DNA of 64,000 nucleotides, taken from an uncultured Prevotella sp. GTDB taxonomy: Bacteria; Bacteroidota; Bacteroidia; Bacteroidales; Bacteroidaceae. The stretch lies in the NCBI GenBank assembly GCA_944320195.1, contig CALUGP010000001.1, positions 124,001 through 188,000 on the forward strand. Reading direction: 5' to 3'. The notes beneath the pieces are model-generated. The model did no database searches, was not told the DNA's origin, and worked only from the letters and a program-made list of their open reading frames with translations. Positions 62,085 through 64,000 of this stretch are shown one piece after another. Numbering within the stretch: position 1 is the stretch's first letter; each line of letters begins with the position of its first letter. Made by a program: the position numbers and the translations under genes.

Positions 62085-62489
62085 TTACTGTTCGCAAAGT
62101 TCTGTAAGAACGCCGCATGTTGACTTCGGGTGAAGGAATGCGATGTTCAGGTTCTCGGCGCCCTTGCGCGGAGCCTTGTCAATGAGGCGCAGGCCTTTGC
62201 CCTCGCACTCGGCCAAAGCCTCGGCCACGCCGTCTTCTATGCAGAATGCCACGTGGTGTACGCCGTGGTTGCCCTTGTCGAGCCATTTCTGTATGGTGCT
62301 CTCCGGAGATGTCGGCTCGAGCAGCTCCAGCTTTACTTCTCCGCATTTCAGGAACGCTGTCTTTACCTTCTGGTCGGCCACTTCCTCAACGGCGTAGCAC
62401 TTCAGCCCCAACACATTCTCGAAATAGGGCAGAGCCTCCTCGATGCTCTGTACGGCTATGCCCAAGTGTTCAATACGTGAAATTTTCAT
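62085..62489 (-). CDS. mce: Methylmalonyl-CoA epimerase
   Basis: A 134-aa vicinal-oxygen-chelate protein from MKISRIEHLGIAVQSIEEAL; the ORF extension upstream has no support. Metal ligands are expected at H8 (HLGIAV), the HHVAFCIED histidine, and the Glu in CGVLTELCE. It converts the (R) and (S) forms of methylmalonyl-CoA between mutase and decarboxylase. It opens the mce-mmdA-small ORF-mmdC operon. Confidence 0.96.
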   Translation of the reverse strand: MKISRIEHLGIAVQSIEEALPYFENVLGLKCYAVEEVADQKVKTAFLKCGEVKLELLEPTSPESTIQKWLDKGNHGVHHVAFCIEDGVAEALAECEGKGLRLIDKAPRKGAENLNIAFLHPKSTCGVLTELCEQ

Positions 62490-62621
62490 ATTATTATAAT
62501 TTAAAATAATGCTGCAAAGATAGTGCAAAATTTCGATTAAGCGAAATAAAAGGAAAATACTTTTGCTTTTATGAGCGTGAGAAATTTATTCAAATCGAGT
62601 GAAGTGCAAAATAAAAGCGTT

Positions 62622-62896
62622 TCATCCGTAAACCTTTTGGATTAAATACAAGTTCTATTAATAACACCATCCAACCTTAATCCAAGCTGTCGGTAACTGT
62701 CATTCCGCGCTCCGACGCGGAATCCTGAGAACATCCTATACATCAAACAGTATATGCGGTATTTACTGGATTCCGCGTCGGAGCGCGGAATGACAGTTAC
62801 CGACTGCCAGGATTATGGCAGGATGTATTTGTAAATGAAATAATGTGTCACATTTAATAATAGAGCCATATGTCCATCCAAAAGGTTTGCGGATGA
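62622..62896. repeat. Nested inverted-repeat element
   Basis: An inner perfect 37-bp inverted repeat (62689-62725 and 62768-62804) surrounds a 42-base centre. Each arm itself holds ATTCCGCG-CTCCGA-CGCGGAAT. An outer 21-bp inverted repeat (TCATCCGTAAACCTTTTGGAT, 62622-62642, with 62876-62896, one G-T difference) flanks it. Sequence between the two layers is partly self-complementary too. There is no coding capacity; it looks like a MITE- or REP-like element. Confidence 0.85.
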
Positions 62897-63700
62897 ACCA
62901 TAAAAGCGAATGAAAAGAGTGTAGGCATTGCGTTTTAAGCTGCCGTAGCGGTGGACTATTGGTGCTTCGGCAAGGTTGCACGGAATGTCATTTTGCCGTC
63001 GGTGCCGTGGTTTTGCATGGCAAAGTGTCAATCGTTAAATGTCTTTCTTTCCCGTTCAAATAGATGAAAAGAGATCGCAAAATGGCTGTTTGTCGGGCTG
63101 AAAACAGTGGTTGTCGCCGTGAAACATGGCCTGTTGGGTGGCAAGACATGGCCTTTTGCAGCTCAAAAGGCCGTCTTTGAGAGTGGCAAGTGGGGCCTTT
63201 ACCGATGATAAAGACCGTCTTTGCCACCGGTAAAGTGCCTCCAAAAGATGGTAAAAACGCCATTCCCTGTTGCACACTTCGGTGTAGCTGGCCGTAACAT
63301 GCAACGTGACAGCGTGTTGCGTTTGCACACTTCTCCTTGCATTGTTTCTGCCCGAAGCAGGAAGATTTTGCGCCGTGGTCGTTCTCAGTGTTAAATGAAT
63401 GGCCAGAAGGAAAGCAAATCTTTTGTTTTTATTGCATTCTGTCAGCGTCTTCGCGCCCTTTCCCTTGGCAAGGGTGGAACTGCCAATGGTCGGCCAAACG
63501 CGCTTTTTGTTTGGACGTTGCGCCTGGTCTTCGCCAGTGTCATGGCTTGGGCTGATTTGCGGCCGTTGGCCGGCGCTGTTGGCGTAAGCGCCGGTCGTAG
63601 GCCTTTCGAGGCCTTGTTTTAAGGCTCAACATACATTATTGAAAATGACAAAAGGAACTTTAAATGATGAATTTCTTGTAAAACGAAAGATTTTTCCGCT
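62897..63700. other. Gene-free stretch with decayed repeats
   Basis: No credible gene on either strand. From 63121 to 63245 there are about five decayed GGCCGTC-type units (for example CTCAAAAGGCCGTCTTTGAG and AAAGACCGTCTTTGCCACC). Open frames at 63337-63622 lack homology-like features and overlap each other. Confidence 0.65.
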
Positions 63701-63705
63701 ATAAT

Positions 63706-63736
63706 TTTGTTGGTTGTCAGCAATTCGCTATATTTG
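63706..63736 (+). promoter_or_regulatory. Promoter of the Trp-leader operon
   Basis: TTTG (63706-63709), 19-bp spacer, TATATTTG (63729-63736): exact consensus. The leader peptide ATG is 27 bp downstream. Confidence 0.8.
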
Positions 63737-63762
63737 CAAACGAAATATCAAACAACGTGATT

Positions 63763-63819
63763 ATGAAGAATATGTTTTTCGCATGGTGGTGGCGTTACTC
63801 AAGATTCAAAAGGTCGTGA
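63763..63819 (+). CDS. Leader peptide with three tandem Trp codons
   Basis: An 18-residue peptide, MKNMFFAWWWRYSRFKRS. Three consecutive TGG codons, plus Phe and Tyr, followed by a factor-independent terminator, are the hallmark of transcription attenuation by tryptophan supply. A stalled ribosome at the TGG run would let an antiterminator form. It resembles the Bacteroid-trp leader class described upstream of tryptophan genes in Bacteroidetes, judged from the pattern only. Confidence 0.85.
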   Translation: MKNMFFAWWWRYSRFKRS

Positions 63820-63855
63820 GTTACGGAGCCGTGTGAAAAATTCTGATATCAACTG

Positions 63856-63900
63856 AAGCGGGCTTGTCGTTCTTACGGCAAGCCCGCTTTGTTTTTGCTG
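63856..63900 (+). terminator. Attenuator terminator after the Trp leader
   Basis: AAGCGGGCTTG TCGT (63856-63870) pairs with ACGG CAAGCCCGCTT (63875-63889) through 15 positions (one T-G) around a TCTT loop, followed by TGTTTTTG. It lies 36 bp after the leader stop and 67 bp before the next start. Confidence 0.88.
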
Positions 63901-63955
63901 TATTCCCAGTAACGTTTTCCGTTAAAAAATCTTCAATAATAGGTAATTTAAAATC

Positions 63956-64000
63956 ATGACATGTATGGAAGCAAGAGACATTTTGCGTAAGATGCTTGAC
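63956..64000 (+). CDS. Start of an unidentified gene behind the Trp attenuator
   Basis: Fifteen codons to the window edge: MTCMEARDILRKMLD, starting at 63956 or at the Met at 63965. The frame is open to the end. The attenuator implies a tryptophan-related biosynthetic or uptake gene, but the visible residues do not match the TrpB or TrpE N-termini I know, so the product is left open. Confidence 0.5.
   Translation, partial: MTCMEARDILRKMLD

Noticed and set aside
63337..63622. Three overlapping plus-strand frames of 62-75 aa
   Set aside because: Mutually overlapping frames without start-site context or domain features; probably chance.

Overview
The window looks like a chromosome segment from a member of the Bacteroidales, most likely a Prevotella-type genome. 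The evidence is a SusD C-terminus, a hybrid two-component regulator, GH92/GH2/GH43/GH36 secreted enzymes, a type IX secretion tail, DUF4270 and DUF4293 proteins, and promoters of the TTTG-N19-TAnnTTTG type (the Bacteroidetes primary sigma factor consensus). There are also seven or more clusters of a short repeat built on AAAGGCCGTCTTT between genes. Species cannot be fixed from the sequence alone.

Region 1 (1-21785) is a polysaccharide utilization locus on the + strand. It runs: SusD end; two tandem clan GH-D glycosidase paralogues; a GH43 enzyme; a hybrid two-component sensor/regulator; a sialate-O-acetylesterase-type esterase; a GH36 alpha-galactosidase; a GH2 enzyme with an inserted F5/8-type C domain; a GH92 alpha-mannosidase; aldose 1-epimerase. 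Galactosyl, arabinosyl/xylosyl, acetyl and mannosyl trimming suggest a branched, acetylated heteropolysaccharide or glycan, but the substrate cannot be named.

Region 2 (21945-29862) holds a glutaredoxin-like protein, tRNA-Arg(ACG), the bamD-omega-DUF4293 operon, uvrB, and an A+T-richer block of unknown secreted proteins, lipoproteins and a small HTH regulator. One lipoprotein start is broken by a homopolymer. Next to this block lies a gene-free stretch with a candidate structured RNA (29980-30292).

Region 3 (31016-35789) is the phosphate system: phoU, pstB, pstA, pstC on the minus strand and pstS divergent on the plus strand. The shared intergenic region carries two opposed sets of 7-bp repeats at 11-bp spacing, the layout of Pho boxes. 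PstC carries an inserted domain resembling part of a phosphate-binding protein.

Region 4 (36497-48067) holds housekeeping genes: pgk, queC, a beta-barrel protein, a secreted phospholipase-D-type synthase, a TPR protein with a solute-binding lipoprotein, radA, and an operon of a ThiE/TenI-type protein, prs and a TlpA-like thioredoxin.

Region 5 (48502-54126) is a complete rseC-rnfBCDGEA operon for Na+/H+-coupled ferredoxin:NAD+ electron transfer.

Region 6 (54373-64000) holds galE, panD-panC, a half-length GT5 glycogen-synthase-like protein with a DUF4270 lipoprotein and a 43-aa protein, and the mce-mmdA-small ORF-biotin carrier operon of the propionate pathway. A 1.3-kb gene-free stretch with a 37-bp perfect inverted repeat follows. 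The window ends in a Trp-rich leader peptide plus attenuator before an unidentified gene.
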